Assembly (NCBI GenBank): GCA_002749535.1
Contig: MZZL01000401.1
Location: 62,001-126,000 of the forward strand
DNA: 64,000 nt
Reading direction: 5' to 3'
Source of the DNA: Apophysomyces variabilis
Lineage: Eukaryota; Mucoromycota; Mucoromycetes; Mucorales; Mucoraceae
A model generated the notes under the pieces. The model worked only from the letters and a program-made list of their open reading frames with translations. It was not told the origin of the DNA and did not search any database. Below are positions 12,191-25,063 of the stretch, piece by piece. The position numbers and the translations under genes were made by a program. Position 1 is the stretch's first letter; each line of letters starts with the position of its first letter.

Positions 12191-14144
12191 CCTGATACTA
12201 ACTTTGACAGAAGCTCATGACTCATTCGGATCATATGGCTCTTCTTGGCCAGTGTTTGTGTTTCCTTATTCCTCAATGCGAATCCATTGTTTGAGATTTC
12301 TTCATCCCTTTTATACTTCCCTCTCAGATTACCTTATATACTCACAGGACTTACCTTGAAGATTATATTGGACAGCAGTTCCTAATTGTTGGTATTAACA
12401 CAATCATTTAAATAAGATGGTACGCTCTTTTGCGCATGTCTTAGAGGAATATACCTTTTGTAGTAAGCGCGTTTATCCCTCGAAGCCCGTGTTCCTCTAT
12501 AACCTGATTGGTCCATGATAAGGGTCGCTTTAACGGGGTTCAACTTGTCTTTTGTCCTTGTATCCCATTTACTTTCCATATGAAATAATTAATCCTCTTA
12601 GTTTGTTAGAGAACAGTGCATGGATACATGCGATATACACTGACAGTTACATGTTTTGGGAGTAATGATCAATTGTGCCGATCATTTTGTAAAAGAGGAA
12701 AGCAGGATCCGCGGAATCTCATATCATGGGACACTTTGTTTACATTGATAGCAATGAAATATTACTGTCAGACGAACGATTGTTCTCTTTGTTAAACGAT
12801 TTCCCTATTTCCTTCAAGCACACATAATACACGGACACACGTATACATATATTTTTACGTACACTGAGAGGGGTAAGTCGAGTTAGCGCATCATTCGTGG
12901 TACGTGTAAGCAAGCGTTCATTTTGTTACTGCTTTCTTTTGAACAATCTGAAAGTCATTACCCTTTTATCACGTCTTTCCATACATGGAATTTGCGTTGA
13001 TTAGTTTATGCTAATCCATCTCTTGTCATCTTACCGCAGTAAAAAAAAAAAGAGAGGAAGCAATGAACTGCGTCAACACATTACTTGGATCATTCCATTT
13101 ATTAAACGGACAGTAAGAAGAACAAAGTATAGACTGTGTTCTTCATGGTTCTGATGTTGTGTGCTTGTCTTGTTTGATCAGGTGATCTCTTGGAGAGATA
13201 GACAAGCAGTCTAGGATAAAGTCCATATAAATAACGCATCAACTGAACGATTGTGCTGTCAACATCTCTTTCACTTTTTTTCTTTTATTCTCTTCCTTTC
13301 TTTTCCACAAGAGCGGTTTTTCTGCATCTCTATAGGAAAATTGTTCACTCATATCGTATCTTTCATATACTCTTGCATTTTATTTCATTTTAGTCGCAAT
13401 CGAACTGTCTACCGTCCATATAATGGGGTCCTGGTTAAATCGTCTTTCTATCCATGAAAATAATGGCTTGCAATGATTTAACCTTTTGGATGACTAGGTC
13501 TTCTCTTCTATGTCCTGTGAACAACAACTTCCCGAAAGAGGTAGGATACAAGCCTTTTTTTTTTCTAATGGTCTGTAACTCGCCCTTGTTTGCAGGGAAC
13601 GATTAGATTCCCCAATGAGAGGTAAGTTTGACATCTGTCTTTATCAGTCTTATCTCATGGCTCTCATATAGGGAACGGCATGCATTAGGAAATAGATTAG
13701 AGATACCATAAGAGATAGAAAAGAAATCAGTATATAGTTAGTAGATGTGAGATTAAATAGTTTTAAGTAGCATAGGAAATAATATGTACCGAGCGCGACA
13801 CCCATCGTATGGTCCATGGTGTATACTTGCATTACCTTGGTAAGTTAGTGCTCTTCTTTTTCCGTTCGCAGAAGCCGCTCTTGTGTTTCCCCTGCTACTG
13901 TTCGCTTTATCTCATCAACTCGAACTGTTGGAATTGGGTGTTCCAAAGTCCAGGCCAGTTAGTCATATCCTTAAAAGAGTACTGATTCCATTATTTGCTA
14001 GTCAATTGTTATAGTCGTGAGTAGTTTGTCTACATATATTTGCGATTCTACATTTTATTTGTATTCTAGTCCGTTTATATAGAAACTTGCTTCTACGATT
14101 TACCATTGCATTAACCTCGTCGGCTTCCCCTTTGTGTTTGAGCA
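12191..14144 (+). repeat. Long inverted repeat, arm A (~1.95 kb)
   Basis: This segment is the reverse complement of 29527-31484 with only scattered substitutions and small indels over most of its length. Matching starts at CCTGATACTAACTTTGACAG (12191) and runs nearly unbroken to about 14105, then more weakly to about 14144. Three small open frames (60-68 codons) are shared by both arms but show no known motif and no conserved-domain look, so I do not call them genes. The ends read TGATAC...GAGCA, but flanking bases show no target-site duplication. Confidence 0.85.
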
Positions 14145-14781
14145 TCATTTATAGGTTATTGACAAATAAAACTTAACAGTTATTTATTCGAATTCATAAA
14201 GTTTCCATACATTCAAAAAGCAATAATCAATGCTCAAGGAAATGAGCGCTTTTCACTTTGCTTTGCTGCATTACGATGTGGCGTTAGTGCGTCTTCTTAC
14301 CACCTTAACTGCTGCCGTGGATATCCTGGACCTGAATAGATCATTTGTTTCTTGACCAAGAGATGTCCTTTTGACTACGCGCAATGGGATGCTGCGGTGC
14401 AATATATTCACTATTTTTGCTGTTCGACTGAGTCATCCACGGTACCAGAGTCGTGCTAAGCAAACTTTTGCTAGAGTTCACCAAAGCTGACTTTTTGCAG
14501 CGACTTCCTTAGAGTCCCTTCAATAACATTTCCGACCTTGTCTACCACCTTGTATGTCTTCGTGGGGACACAATTGGCATACTGATCATTGTTCCTTAAT
14601 TTTCCCTCTTTCTTGCTTCTTTCTTCTTCTGTTTTCTTGACTTGTGGCCCGTCACAGTTGGTACATATCCATTAGTACTCTTCCTTATCTGATCTTGAAA
14701 GCAGCGTTCAAATTTTAACATGGCTCATATTTATTCATCGCTTTAATGTGCGTTGCTGGACATTTTTTCTTGTCCCCTATT
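14145..14781. other. Spacer inside the inverted-repeat bracket
   Basis: About 640 bases of AT-rich sequence, no gene seen. Confidence 0.4.
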
Positions 14782-15080
14782 AATTGCTGTTTATTGAATA
14801 TTATTTTACGATACTCTAAACGAATTTTGCGTTCATGGAAGGGTCAAGTTTGCGCTAAAATTAATATAAAGTATGCGTTATTAGTAAAATCAATTATGCG
14901 GCAACTATATTTTACTTACATCAACTTGGTCTTCCAGTAGGACACAAAATTCATTCGAGTAGCATAAAATTATATTCATGGTTAGTAAATGGAAGGATAA
15001 CTTGACATCTTGTACTTATCCCCGAAGGGTAATCCCAACGCATGGGTTGGGGACCACGGCGCACCCAGTCCAGGATGGCC
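14782..15080 (+). repeat. Transposon-derived repeat, copy 3 (left part only)
   Basis: A diverged copy of the first ~300 bases of the element at 9720, from the ATTTTACG-box through GTTTGCGCTAAAA, CATCAACTTGGTC and GTTAGTAAATGGAAGGATAA to the CCCCGAAGGGTAATCCC block. No transposase part follows. It is the most diverged of the three copies. Confidence 0.75.
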
Positions 15081-16100
15081 AACGGTATTCAGATTTTTTT
15101 AAGAAAACAAGTAAAAACTTGCTAAAGAAAAAAGCCACCAGGAGCTACAGATGGAAAAGAAACACGTTGTCAATATGTAATTGCTCATCCTGGGGCGAGG
15201 GAAGAAGAAAGAAAGAAAAAAAGTGGGAGCGGGAGGGCCATAGAGGCGAAGGCACCTCGACCGCATCGACCACGAGAACACTGTCCAACATAAAGTCAGT
15301 CTAGGTCAAAGAGTACAATTCTAAAGCATGAATACGTACCGACAGGGGAACGAGTCTTGGCAAAAGAGTGAAGAAGTCCAAAGAAGAAAAAGAAAGCGAC
15401 AACAATTTCACATGCGTTGATAAAGGAACGTATCTGAAACATCATCATGATATCCTACCCAACACCATCATGGGAAGCTCTGTATCACATTTATCAACAA
15501 TACGCAATTGACAACAAAAAGATCGGTTCGACTCGTTATCAATTGGAAGTGCGATTGCCCGTACAGTGCAGATAGTACATAAAAGAAAAGAGGTACAACA
15601 TGCTATCCGAATATATGGGAACATCACACCAAGAAAATGATCTATTAACAACATAATGCTGACTACATATAACTTTTTTCAATCACTGCAAGGTACTCAT
15701 GTCATAAAGATGGGATAACTGTCTCTGTTTGCCTGAATTGATAGTTATAGTGCAAGACCAAAGAGATGAAACCAAAGATATTGAATAAAGCCAGGATGAG
15801 GTACATTCACCATAAGTGTTACTCACACGTCGGTCAGCCAACGCATACACGACTATTCAGTTGACGCAAAAATGGTCCTCAGCCAACGTATATTCGTCCT
15901 ATGCATAGACGCAAAATCATTCGAAACAGGTGTAAAATAATGTTTGAAATACTGTAAAACAGGGAGTTTTCCTCGTCATTCCATTTCAAGTTTGTGCCTT
16001 ACGTCGATTAGCATGACGTTGATTTCTGAGTTTGAAGACGGACGGAGGACAGAAAAGCTTACCAGAGCCAAAACAATCACATAACGCTCTTTTTGTGAGA
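15081..16100. other. Upstream spacer of YSH1, no supported gene
   Basis: About 1 kb. Only short frames without motifs. The open frame leading into YSH1 extends back to 16032. Confidence 0.45.
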
Positions 16101-19033
16101 ATGGGAGCTGTCAAAAGAAAGCCTGAATTCGAAGTTCCAATAGTGGACGAAAACGATCTCTTGAAGATTACTCCACTTGGTGCAGGAAATGAAGTAGGGC
16201 GATCATCGATTCTGTTAGAATACAAAGGCAAGACAATCTTGGTATGTTGCTCACTTTCGTTTTGGTCTCTTGGGGTTGAATTATGAGGGCAACGGTACTT
16301 TCCGTTTCGGCAGAAGGAAAACATGAGGCGTTTTAGTGGTGAACATGGTGATTAAAAAAAAAAGAAGACAACGGGATCATCTCCATAGATTATGTGCAAC
16401 TCGTTTATAATAAAAAAACATATATCTCATTTTGCTACGTGCAATTTTTTTTTCTTTTCTATCTTCCTATGAAATCAGCTGGACGCTGGCATTCACCCTG
16501 CATACAACGGATTGGCCTCGTTACCTTTCTTTGATGAGATTGACCCTGCAAGTATTGATATTCTACTGGTGACTCAGTAAGTGCCTTACGCTTTAGATCA
16601 ACAACCATGATCGTCTAACTAGCATATACAAAAAGCTTCCACGTTGACCACGCCGCTTCCGTGCCTTACTTAATGGAAAGGGTAATAGAAGAACATAGTT
16701 AATTCATTTAATCCTAAGGCATCTACAAAATAGACAACATTCCAAGGTCGAGTCTTCATGACTCATCCAACAAAAGCTATTTACAGATGGCTATTGAGCG
16801 ATTACCTTCGTGTCAGGTAAGTATCCAAGTTATCTTAGGCAGTGATACTTACCACAACTTGTGCAGTAACATTGGTGATGAGGATCAGTTATACAGCGAA
16901 GAAGATCTTATCAATTCCTTTCATCGGATTGAGGCAGTAGATTACCACCAGCAAGTGGAAGTAGAAGGCGTGAAGTTTACTGCTTTCAATGCTGGACATG
17001 TACTCGGCGCGGCCATGTTCTTAATTGAGATCGCAGGTGTCAAGGTACTATACACCGGTGACTATTCTCGTGAAGAAGATCGTCACTTGATGGCCGCAGA
17101 AAAACCGGAAGGTACTGTGGACGTCTTGATCACAGAAAGTACATACGGTGTGCAAAGCCATGAACCTCGTGTGGCAAAGGAAACCCGATTTACTTGTGAG
17201 TATATCCAATACAATAGCTGATTTGCAGCACGCTGAAATGGAAAGATTGCTATAGCCTTGGTTCATGATATTGTGGGACGTGGTGGTCGTTGCTTAATGC
17301 CAGTCTTTGCACTTGGTCGTGCACAAGAACTGTTGCTAATTTTGGATGAATACTGGGAAGCCCACCCAGAGTTAGACAGCATTCCAATTTACTATGCATC
17401 TAGCTTGGCTAAAAGATGTATATTGGTCTATCAAACTTACATCAACATGATGAACGCAAGAATTCGCAAGCAATTTACTATATCCAATCCTTTCGTGTTT
17501 AAGCATATCAGCAGTTTAAAAAATGTGGAACAATTCGAAGACTCTGGACCTTGCGTTATGATGGCAAGTCCAGGCATGTTGCAGGTATGCTTAACAGCTG
17601 TTCTGTTGCGCTTTTTAACAACCAAATCGTAAAATAGAATGGTCTCTCGAGAGAACTATTTGAACGTTGGGCACCAGATAAAAAAAATGGTCTAGTGATT
17701 ACTGGATACTGTGTTGAAAACACGCTTGCTCGGGTATGAGGCTTTGGGAAAGAAAAGTAATGTATGTGCTGATGTCTATGTATAGCAAGCCATGAACGAG
17801 CCCACTGATTTTAAGGCTATGGACGGCCGGAAAGTTCCTCTGAAAATGTCGGTGGATTATATTTCATTCTCTGCACACGTCGATTTTACGCAAAACAGCC
17901 AATTTATCGACGATGTGAAGGCGCCACACGTGGTATGTCCTTGCATGGTCTCTTTCCCGCTAGATAACTAATTGCATGTATAGATTCTAGTTCATGGCGA
18001 AGCCAATGCTATGTATCGTCTTAAATCTGCTCTTCAAAGCAAATACTCTGAAAAAGAAGAAAATGTAAAAATCTACACCCCTAAAAACTGCGACACAGTA
18101 AAGCTGCATTTCAGGGGTGAGAAAATGGCTAAGGTAGGAATGCAAGATATTGGATGTTCAACAGATTTCTTTACTCTACACAAAATGTAGACTATTGGTC
18201 GGCTAGCAGCAAAGTATCCTACGGAGAATCAACCGCTGAATGGCATTTTGGTTTCCAAGGATTTTCAGCTCAATATCATGTCAGCCGAAGACCTCAATGA
18301 ATTGGGCGGTTTAATATCCACAGTAATCACCCAGCGACAGATCGTCCCTTTCAATGCTGGTATCGGATTGCTCAAGTGGCATCTGGAAATGATGTTTGGT
18401 ACCGTAAAAGAAACAGAGATCACCAATTCGGACCAGAAACAAGCAGACACAGTCCTTCGTGTGTTTGATACTGTGGACGTGAAAAAGCTAGGAAACAAGC
18501 CGCATCAAGTGACACTTGAATGGATAGGCAACACCATGAACGATATGGTTGCAGATTCTGTGCTGGCAGTCATATTATCCATCGACAGTTCTCCTGCTAG
18601 TGTTAAAGGTGCATCTCATAAGAAGTGATTTGCATTTGATAGCTAATCATGTTTTTGTTCTATTAGCGAGTACCCATCCATGCAGCCATTCTCATCACAG
18701 CGATAAGATGGATGGCTTATCACATGCAGATCTTCAAGCAGAACACGATAGGGAATTCCTGGATGTAATTGACTTCTTAGAGCACCAGTTTGGCGAAGTG
18801 GAAGTAGATGAAGATCAGAAAAAAGCGACAATACAAGTTGATGGTACTACTGCACAAGTGGATTGTTTGAAATTTGTAAGTCTATTGCAATTATGCAAGA
18901 GGTTTGTTTACACTGATGTTATACTATACAGAAAGTGGATTGCGACGATGAAAGTCTACATAAGCGCGTGTCTAATGTTTTACAACGTATTAAGATGGCC
19001 GTTAAACCGATCTCTGAAATATATACTCTTTGA
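16101..19033 (+). CDS. YSH1: mRNA 3'-end processing endonuclease, CPSF73/Ysh1
   Basis: Twelve exons: 16101-16241, 16479-16576, 16636-16681, 16734-16816, 16867-17195, 17256-17584, 17638-17733, 17786-17932, 17984-18133, 18191-18608, 18667-18875, 18932-19033, giving 715 aa. It is a metallo-beta-lactamase/beta-CASP nuclease. The N-terminus matches CPSF73 ([40 protein letters not shown]). Zinc motif HFHVDH is at residues 80-85, HVLGAAMF and [13 protein letters not shown] carry further ligands, and the beta-CASP motifs are [21 protein letters not shown] and LVHGEAN. Family knowledge: it cuts pre-mRNA at the poly(A) site within CPF/CPSF. The conserved GYSVEGTLAK stretch reads [10 protein letters not shown]. 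The first intron is long (237 bp); the others are 50-60 bp. An in-frame ATG at 16032 would add 23 residues; I prefer 16101. Lies inside the inverted-repeat bracket. Confidence 0.95.
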
Positions 19034-21569
19034 ACATATTATTGTACAAAATCTTTTTTTAAAAGGCACCAATCTAGGTATCCTCCTTCTTTTTGTTGAG
19101 GAAGCCTTATCTTAGAAGCGATATAAGAAATTGTGATGAACTGTTTATGCAGAGTGAATGTTTTTGACAGCCACACGATGACAAAATCTCAAAATCACAT
19201 TTAAACAATGAACAAATAAAAGCCTTGCATATGGGCACTTGTTCCATCTTTCGAAAAGGTTTAAGGATTGATAAAGCTGCAGTGTCACCAAATGCTTCCG
19301 AATTAGTACCATGTTTTCAGCACTCTCAGTCGCGTTGTTTTGGCACTTTAGGCAACAGTAGCTGTTTTCTTGAAAGAGCTAGAAGCTAAATGGATAACCG
19401 TAGCATATGGTCCTTTGTGCACTAAGGGGCATTGGACGGATCATTTATCATTGCTAGTCCTTTCCAGGACACAAATTTTATTTTTATTTTGCCAACTGTA
19501 CACAAGATGTTCTGCAATCGAACAAGCTTATAACATTATTCTCAATTTAACAGCTGCTCAAGGCTTGCTACAGTGATTTTGTGATTCTGAGGCAATTGGT
19601 CGACTATGTTATTCTTTAGATTTGGTGCATCCCTGATCACCATAAGCGTCAGTCATTTGCTTTTTTGCCACTTTTATCGCATCTTACCTGTAAATTGCTT
19701 AACTGTTATATTTGTCATTAAGCCGGCAAAATCCAGGATAACTAGACAAACCTCGGGGTGTGGATAGCAAGGAACAAAATCAGGTCTAGTGGAAAGACCG
19801 CTTCAGTTTAATTCAATACCTACGACGAGTTTATTATTTACTTTTTGTAGTACCAGCTACTTTCTCCAAGCTTTACATGCTGAGCTCATTATGAAAGACC
19901 TGCTAATTTCGTCGCCAGCAGCAGAATAAAGGGAGAGAAAAAACCTTGCCCACAAAAAAGACCTCTTTTACATATGGTCCATCATACTTTGTAGAGGTCG
20001 CTCTCAGGTCTCGTCATCTTCGCTGATGCGAGATTTACGACATTAACCGATAGTGGTGTAACCATCTTTCTTCATCGCGTTTTTGCTATATTTAAAGGAG
20101 CTCCAGCATTACTGACACATATGTCATTCGTAGGCTTTCTCCCCCACACCTTGTCTATTTAGATATTCACTCCTCGTAAATAAATAGCGAAGTTGGCCTT
20201 AGGCCGCGCTAGTAAATAAGTTAGTACAGCTATTGGGAAAGGTAGCGATGTTGCACCTATTGTGCAAGAGATGTTTGAAAGGAACAACACGAAATAAGAA
20301 CGCTGTAGTCATCGCGCAAATCCTTTCCTTGCAATATCTCATCTGCATTCTTGTTTGATATAAAACGCAAACTCGTTAAGAAAGACCCATACTTTTTTCG
20401 AAAGTTGACGCCAATCATGTCTCATCTGCGTACGCAGTCAAGGCGGTCTTAGATCTTAGATCTTAGCGTCACTGTTCCTGTCTATAGGCTGAAATTAAGT
20501 TTTACTCAACAGTTAGTTGCAGTCGTCCTTCATAAATTGATGAAGCGTCATTTAGAACGCTTCGATTCCCTCAAACGCCTGAAACAGGCGTTCCATCAAC
20601 TGCTTTAGCACAATGCATGGACTTTCCTCGATGTATTTGAAAGATAGTTTCGCATGTTGATCATTTGAAATATGCGGACAACCGTTCGTTTTACGCTTTT
20701 GAAGTATGCTGTAAGGCTTATTTTTGCATTAAGCAAATATGAATTTGTAACTGCCATGTGGCAGCTGATCCACTCAAAACTTTCTCAAGCATCGGCTTGA
20801 TTAATCTTATTTTATCTTGGTTTGTGTGGCTCATTTTAGACACCCTTGAATTCCACTTCTCCTATGTGGATGTCTGTATCTTGCAAGGTAAACCTACAGA
20901 GCTAAAGGTGAAGTTCTCACGATTCGCGAAGTTGGTGTGAACATATATAAATGGTAGATCTGCGAAAGCCTTGTGTGGCCCACTTTCTCTTTGTCATTGA
21001 GCGCAAAGGTTTCCGTGCACATGTTAGTTTGAAATTGGCAGGGTGTGACATTGATTATTGTGAAAGAGTGTAAGCGCCATTTTCATGGAAAAAAGGAAAG
21101 GAGATAAACAACAGGGCGCATTTGAATGTCATGCAAAATGAGGATGGAGATTGTTTCTGGAGGATCTAATAAATGGTCAATATCAACACTGCCTTCTGAT
21201 TCGTCAATTCAGTCGAAGCACTAAGAGCGATCATGTCAGAAGGACGGTCAATTCGAACATAGGGAAGATTGGCGGATGGTACTTTACCTTAAATGGAACA
21301 ATAAGTCCACTTTTCTCTCATAAGTTTGGAATACGTTCGCCTGGGATTTTCCAACAGCGGAAGATGAACTACGGAACAACGGAAACTCTGGAAACACCTC
21401 AATGAACTGGTGTTACATGCCCTTTTTCCTTTCCCTGACAACAGACCCGCTCATTTTCTACAAGTATTTCTTCCCTTTTTCCTTTCCTCTCTTTCTCTTC
21501 TTCTGCTATATTCATACCCATCTTTCCTTTGCGACCCTTTTACTCTCCTTTCTTACACAAAGCTACATC
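19034..21569. other. Intergenic, no supported gene
   Basis: About 2.5 kb. At 20447-20466 a heptamer TCTTAGA is repeated nearly three times. At 20574-20592 there is a perfect 8-bp stem with a 3-base loop (AACGCCTG AAA CAGGCGTT). The last 150 bases are strongly pyrimidine-rich and form the leader/promoter of the secreted-protein gene. Confidence 0.5.
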
Positions 21570-22444
21570 ATGCTCTTTCGATCTTTATCATCCCTCCTCC
21601 TCTTCTCTACTGTTTATCTGGCATCAGCTCTTCCCGTCTACCCCGATCCCACAACACAAGCCATCATCACATCGACTGAAGATGCAACTCAATCCTCCCC
21701 TTCGGTCTCTCCCATTGATATATTCACTGTGACAAACAGCATGAGCGAATACTATGAAAACATTGTCGATCAAGTACTGGAAACCACCACCGAGAACATC
21801 ATATCATCAGCATCACAACAAGTCATTGCTAGCCAAATATTACAGAAAAGTAAGCATTGGACATGAAACACGCTTTGATCTCTTTTTTTTTTTTTGCTGA
21901 CTCGATCTTCTCCTTTTCTTCAGGTACTGGTAATACTGTACAATCATTCGTTCGAAGTCTTCACAGCCATCTCAATTTCATGAGAGCCGATTTACTCTCT
22001 GCCGTCAGACCCTTGGTTGAATCGAATATTCCGGCTCTTCTTCCCGTATCCCTTGTCGGTACCATGCATTTGAACGAAGACGATGACGACGATGATGCCG
22101 ACCAATATCAGAATGACAACAATAATGCACTTCCTTCAGCGCCTGTTATTGCTTCAGAACTGACAGAAGTGTTCTTAACCCTAAACAAACACATGGCCAT
22201 CCAGCTTGGCCTCATTGTGAATGTTGATGACAAGGCACACTCGATTGTTCAGCAGTCCATCCGTAACATGAAACCACTCCACAACAGTGTGCATCACACC
22301 GATGATGGACAGGCATCCGAAATGCTGTCGACATGGTTGCATTCTTGGCTTGGCCAAATTGAGACGACTCTGTCGGTCGAGTTTGACGGGAGAGTTCATG
22401 ATGCTATCCAGTCCATTATGGAGGACTTTCTTATTGAAGACTAA
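21570..22444 (+). CDS. Secreted protein of unknown function
   Basis: Two exons (21570-21849, 21924-22444) joined at a phase-1 intron of 74 bp give 266 aa. I do not recognise the family. Visible: a clear signal peptide (MLFRSLSSLLLFSTVYLASA, cleavage likely before LPVYP), a Ser/Thr-rich segment, then a mostly helical region with few cysteines, an acidic/Asn run (EDDDDDDADQYQNDNNN) near residue 150, and a helical C-terminus ending MEDFLIED. No transmembrane segment after the signal, and no GPI tail. The ATG chosen is the one that starts the signal peptide; the open frame upstream is just a CT-rich leader. Secretion is the only inference I can support. Confidence 0.75.
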
Positions 22445-23771
22445 AGTAACAAGAAAGAGCACTGCACAAGTTAAATACCCCTCAGATTCCCACTTTCGAA
22501 GAAATCACTGTAGCTTCCCCTCCCCTTACTCCCTGTATATATGACGAAAACGAAGGAAAAGAAAAAAGTTTAAAATGTAACGTTAATGTGACCTGATATT
22601 ACCTTGTGCCTAAAGTATGGCAAATAAAAGAAAAACAAATATTGAACACCTGTTTCTTTTCCAGCATAAAAAGCCAAAAGTTTTTTTCTCTGTCAATCCA
22701 GGAATGTGACACAGCCATTTACAACTGATTCTTCTCTAACCCAGGTATAAGACGGTTTGTTGCAGAAAAAGCAGCGGAAAATTTACACTTTCTGAATAAA
22801 AAGTTACCAATTGCATTAGGCTAACCAAATTAATTATAGTGGCAGGATATGGAATGAAGATATGTTACAGTAGGAGTGCAGTATAAGTCTTCCTGCTCTA
22901 GAATAGTGGATAGCCCGAAATGAGTTGTCCTAGCTATCTGATACAGATATCTGCAAAGACGTAAGGATCAAAGGCAAGTCTCAATTCTCGATGCTAGTGA
23001 GGTAGGCTTGCTCTGTGTATTCATGTCTATATCTCTTTGACGCATTATGTCATGGCTCATGCACAAAATGTTTGTAACAATAATGCATGCTTATGTTTTC
23101 TGCAAATGTATGTTTCCCTTTAGCTAATGAAACCGTCATTGTTTTAATCCTCTGGTAGCTGCTACAAAATTTACCCTACAGTAATAAAGAATATAACGTT
23201 CCACGTATCCTCGTAAAAGGCAGACGTCGTCAGTGCAAACATCATGCAACGCCTTTTTGTTCGATTACCTATCCAACGGCTCCTCCGTATATCATAATGC
23301 TTGTCCGCTGATGTCCTGTTTTCCTTACCCACAAAGATACATTTTATGTACAAGCTCCTTCTATTCACCGCAAACGCACTTTGGTATATAATTAAACGAG
23401 CACTCGCTTAAAGGACTATGAGCTACAAAGATAGAAAAAAATTTACGCGTTTTTAATTTCTGCTTTATCGCCATTGACCTTTGTTCACGTATGTCGGGGG
23501 ACATCCGTGCGAAACAGTTTCCATAACTGAAAAAGCACTGATAAAATGGTCAATTATTAGTGGGCTAGAAATGGAGATAGTAACGCTCAAAGTGGCTGTC
23601 AAAACCTTAAACCAGGCTACAGACAAGTTAAAGTTTTTTTTAGTAAAGGAAAAGCTCAGCAAAGATCAATTTATTGTTCGCTCTGCGAAGAATAATGGCT
23701 GAAATAAATAAGGGAATAAAAAAAAGCTAAAGTGGGTTTGGTAAAAGGAAGATGAACTAAACTTGACCGCT
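22445..23771. other. Intergenic between two convergent genes, no supported gene
   Basis: About 1.3 kb holding the 3' regions of the secreted-protein gene (+) and protease 2 (-). No gene recognised. Confidence 0.5.
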
Positions 23772-25002
23772 TTAGTGCTTGGCAGGAGCGATCTGGACTT
23801 CAGGGACGCCCTGGTTGAAGATGACATAGTTGTTCTTGAGGAAAGTGTCACCAATGATGGCGAAAGGAAGGCCACCATAACCGAAACCAGCAATACATTG
23901 ACCGCGGTATTGAGTGTAGATGAGGGAATCGGAGGGAACCTGGAATTGGGCACCACCAAGGGTGAATTCAAGAGGTGGCAACTTGGAGGTATCACAGTCA
24001 ATGGTGAAGGTACCGTCATAGTTATCACGGGCGCCATAAGCAGCGGCGATCTTCTTAGCATAGGAGTCGGTCAAGAGCAACAGGGTGGTACCAGTGTCAA
24101 GAATACCGCTGAAGGATCCGCCAACCTGTCGGCCGCCAATCTTGGTGGATTCGACATTCACGCTGTACCAGCCTTGCGAGTTGTCGACCTTGACAGTAGT
24201 AAGTGGGCCACCAATGTGGGCTTCATTGTAGCCACCAAAGACGTATTCACCTCCTCCGCCTTCAGACTGCTTGCCAAGGTAGACACCGAAGATGGGCTTG
24301 CTAATCAATCCCTGCGATATCAAGTTGTCGACGGGTGTCTTGACGCCTCTGACAGAGGTGATGGAGTCGAAACCGAGACCAAGAAGACCGTCAATGCTTC
24401 CATCTTCGAAGTTACCGGAGATTTCTCTGGCCAATTCGATGGTCTGGCCCTTAATAGCAAGGCCACCAAGGTTAACAGTGTCAGTTCCGAGGATACCGCT
24501 GGCCTTGGAGCCGTCACCGTAACCGATCTGCCAGGGCCGGCCGTCCTTCTTGTAAGTGCTGGATTTGTTGGGATCGAACTTGGTCTGCTTAGGGCTGCAG
24601 TTGGTACAGATGCTGGAAGCTAGATAAGGTTGTATCTGTTAAGCATTGCATTGATTTGCAAGAATCAATCTAAGACTTACCAATCCAGAGATCGGAAGAA
24701 CCAGTGTCGAAGTCAAGCTTCAATGTCTGAGGAGGAGTACCAATTTGGACTTCACCATAGTACATCACGTCATAAAGATGGTCTGTCATAGGGACAACAC
24801 CGGTTCCAGAGAAAGCGTGGGTGACATACTTAGCGTACTTGGACTTAGCACGGAGAACACTAGCAGTGGCATTGCGAGTGAAGTGAGGGTTGCCGGAAAG
24901 GGGAATGTGGAGCTGGCCCTGGTTTTCCTTGACAGGGGCGGCTTCGACGGCACCAAATGTTGCAACAGCCAAGAGAGCAGCGATGCTTGCAGTCAATTTC
25001 AT
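23772..25002 (-). CDS. Secreted pepsin-like aspartic protease (rhizopuspepsin type), copy 2
   Basis: Two exons (25002-24681, 24619-23772; intron 61 bp) give 389 aa. Signal peptide [21 protein letters not shown], then a propeptide ending before the mature core. The catalytic aspartates are Asp99 (DTGSS) and Asp282 (DTGTT), the flap is IGYGDGS, and the disulfide pairs are ICTNC and DCDTS with QCIAGFGYG. The C-terminus is [20 protein letters not shown]. It is clearly a paralogue of 7292-8636; its [18 protein letters not shown] and [10 protein letters not shown] stretches run without the introns that split copy 1. Expected role: extracellular acid protein digestion. A TATA box sits about 55 bases upstream of the ATG. 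Lies inside the inverted-repeat bracket, while copy 1 lies outside. Confidence 0.95.
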
Positions 25003-25055
25003 AGTAGAGAAGATTGAATGGGATGAGGACTTGAAAGGACGAACAGAGTCCAGGG

Positions 25056-25063
25056 TTTATATA
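25056..25063 (-). promoter_or_regulatory. TATA box of aspartic protease 2
   Basis: TATATAAA on the minus strand, 54-61 bases before the ATG, matching the arrangement at protease 1. Confidence 0.6.

Noticed and set aside
12193..14144. Each arm as a solo LTR (ends TG...CA)
   Set aside because: No 5-bp target duplication at either arm, no primer-binding-site context, and the right-hand end of the match is blurred.
15517..15540. Possible tRNA B box (GGTTCGACTC)
   Set aside because: No A box, acceptor stem or cloverleaf could be formed around it.
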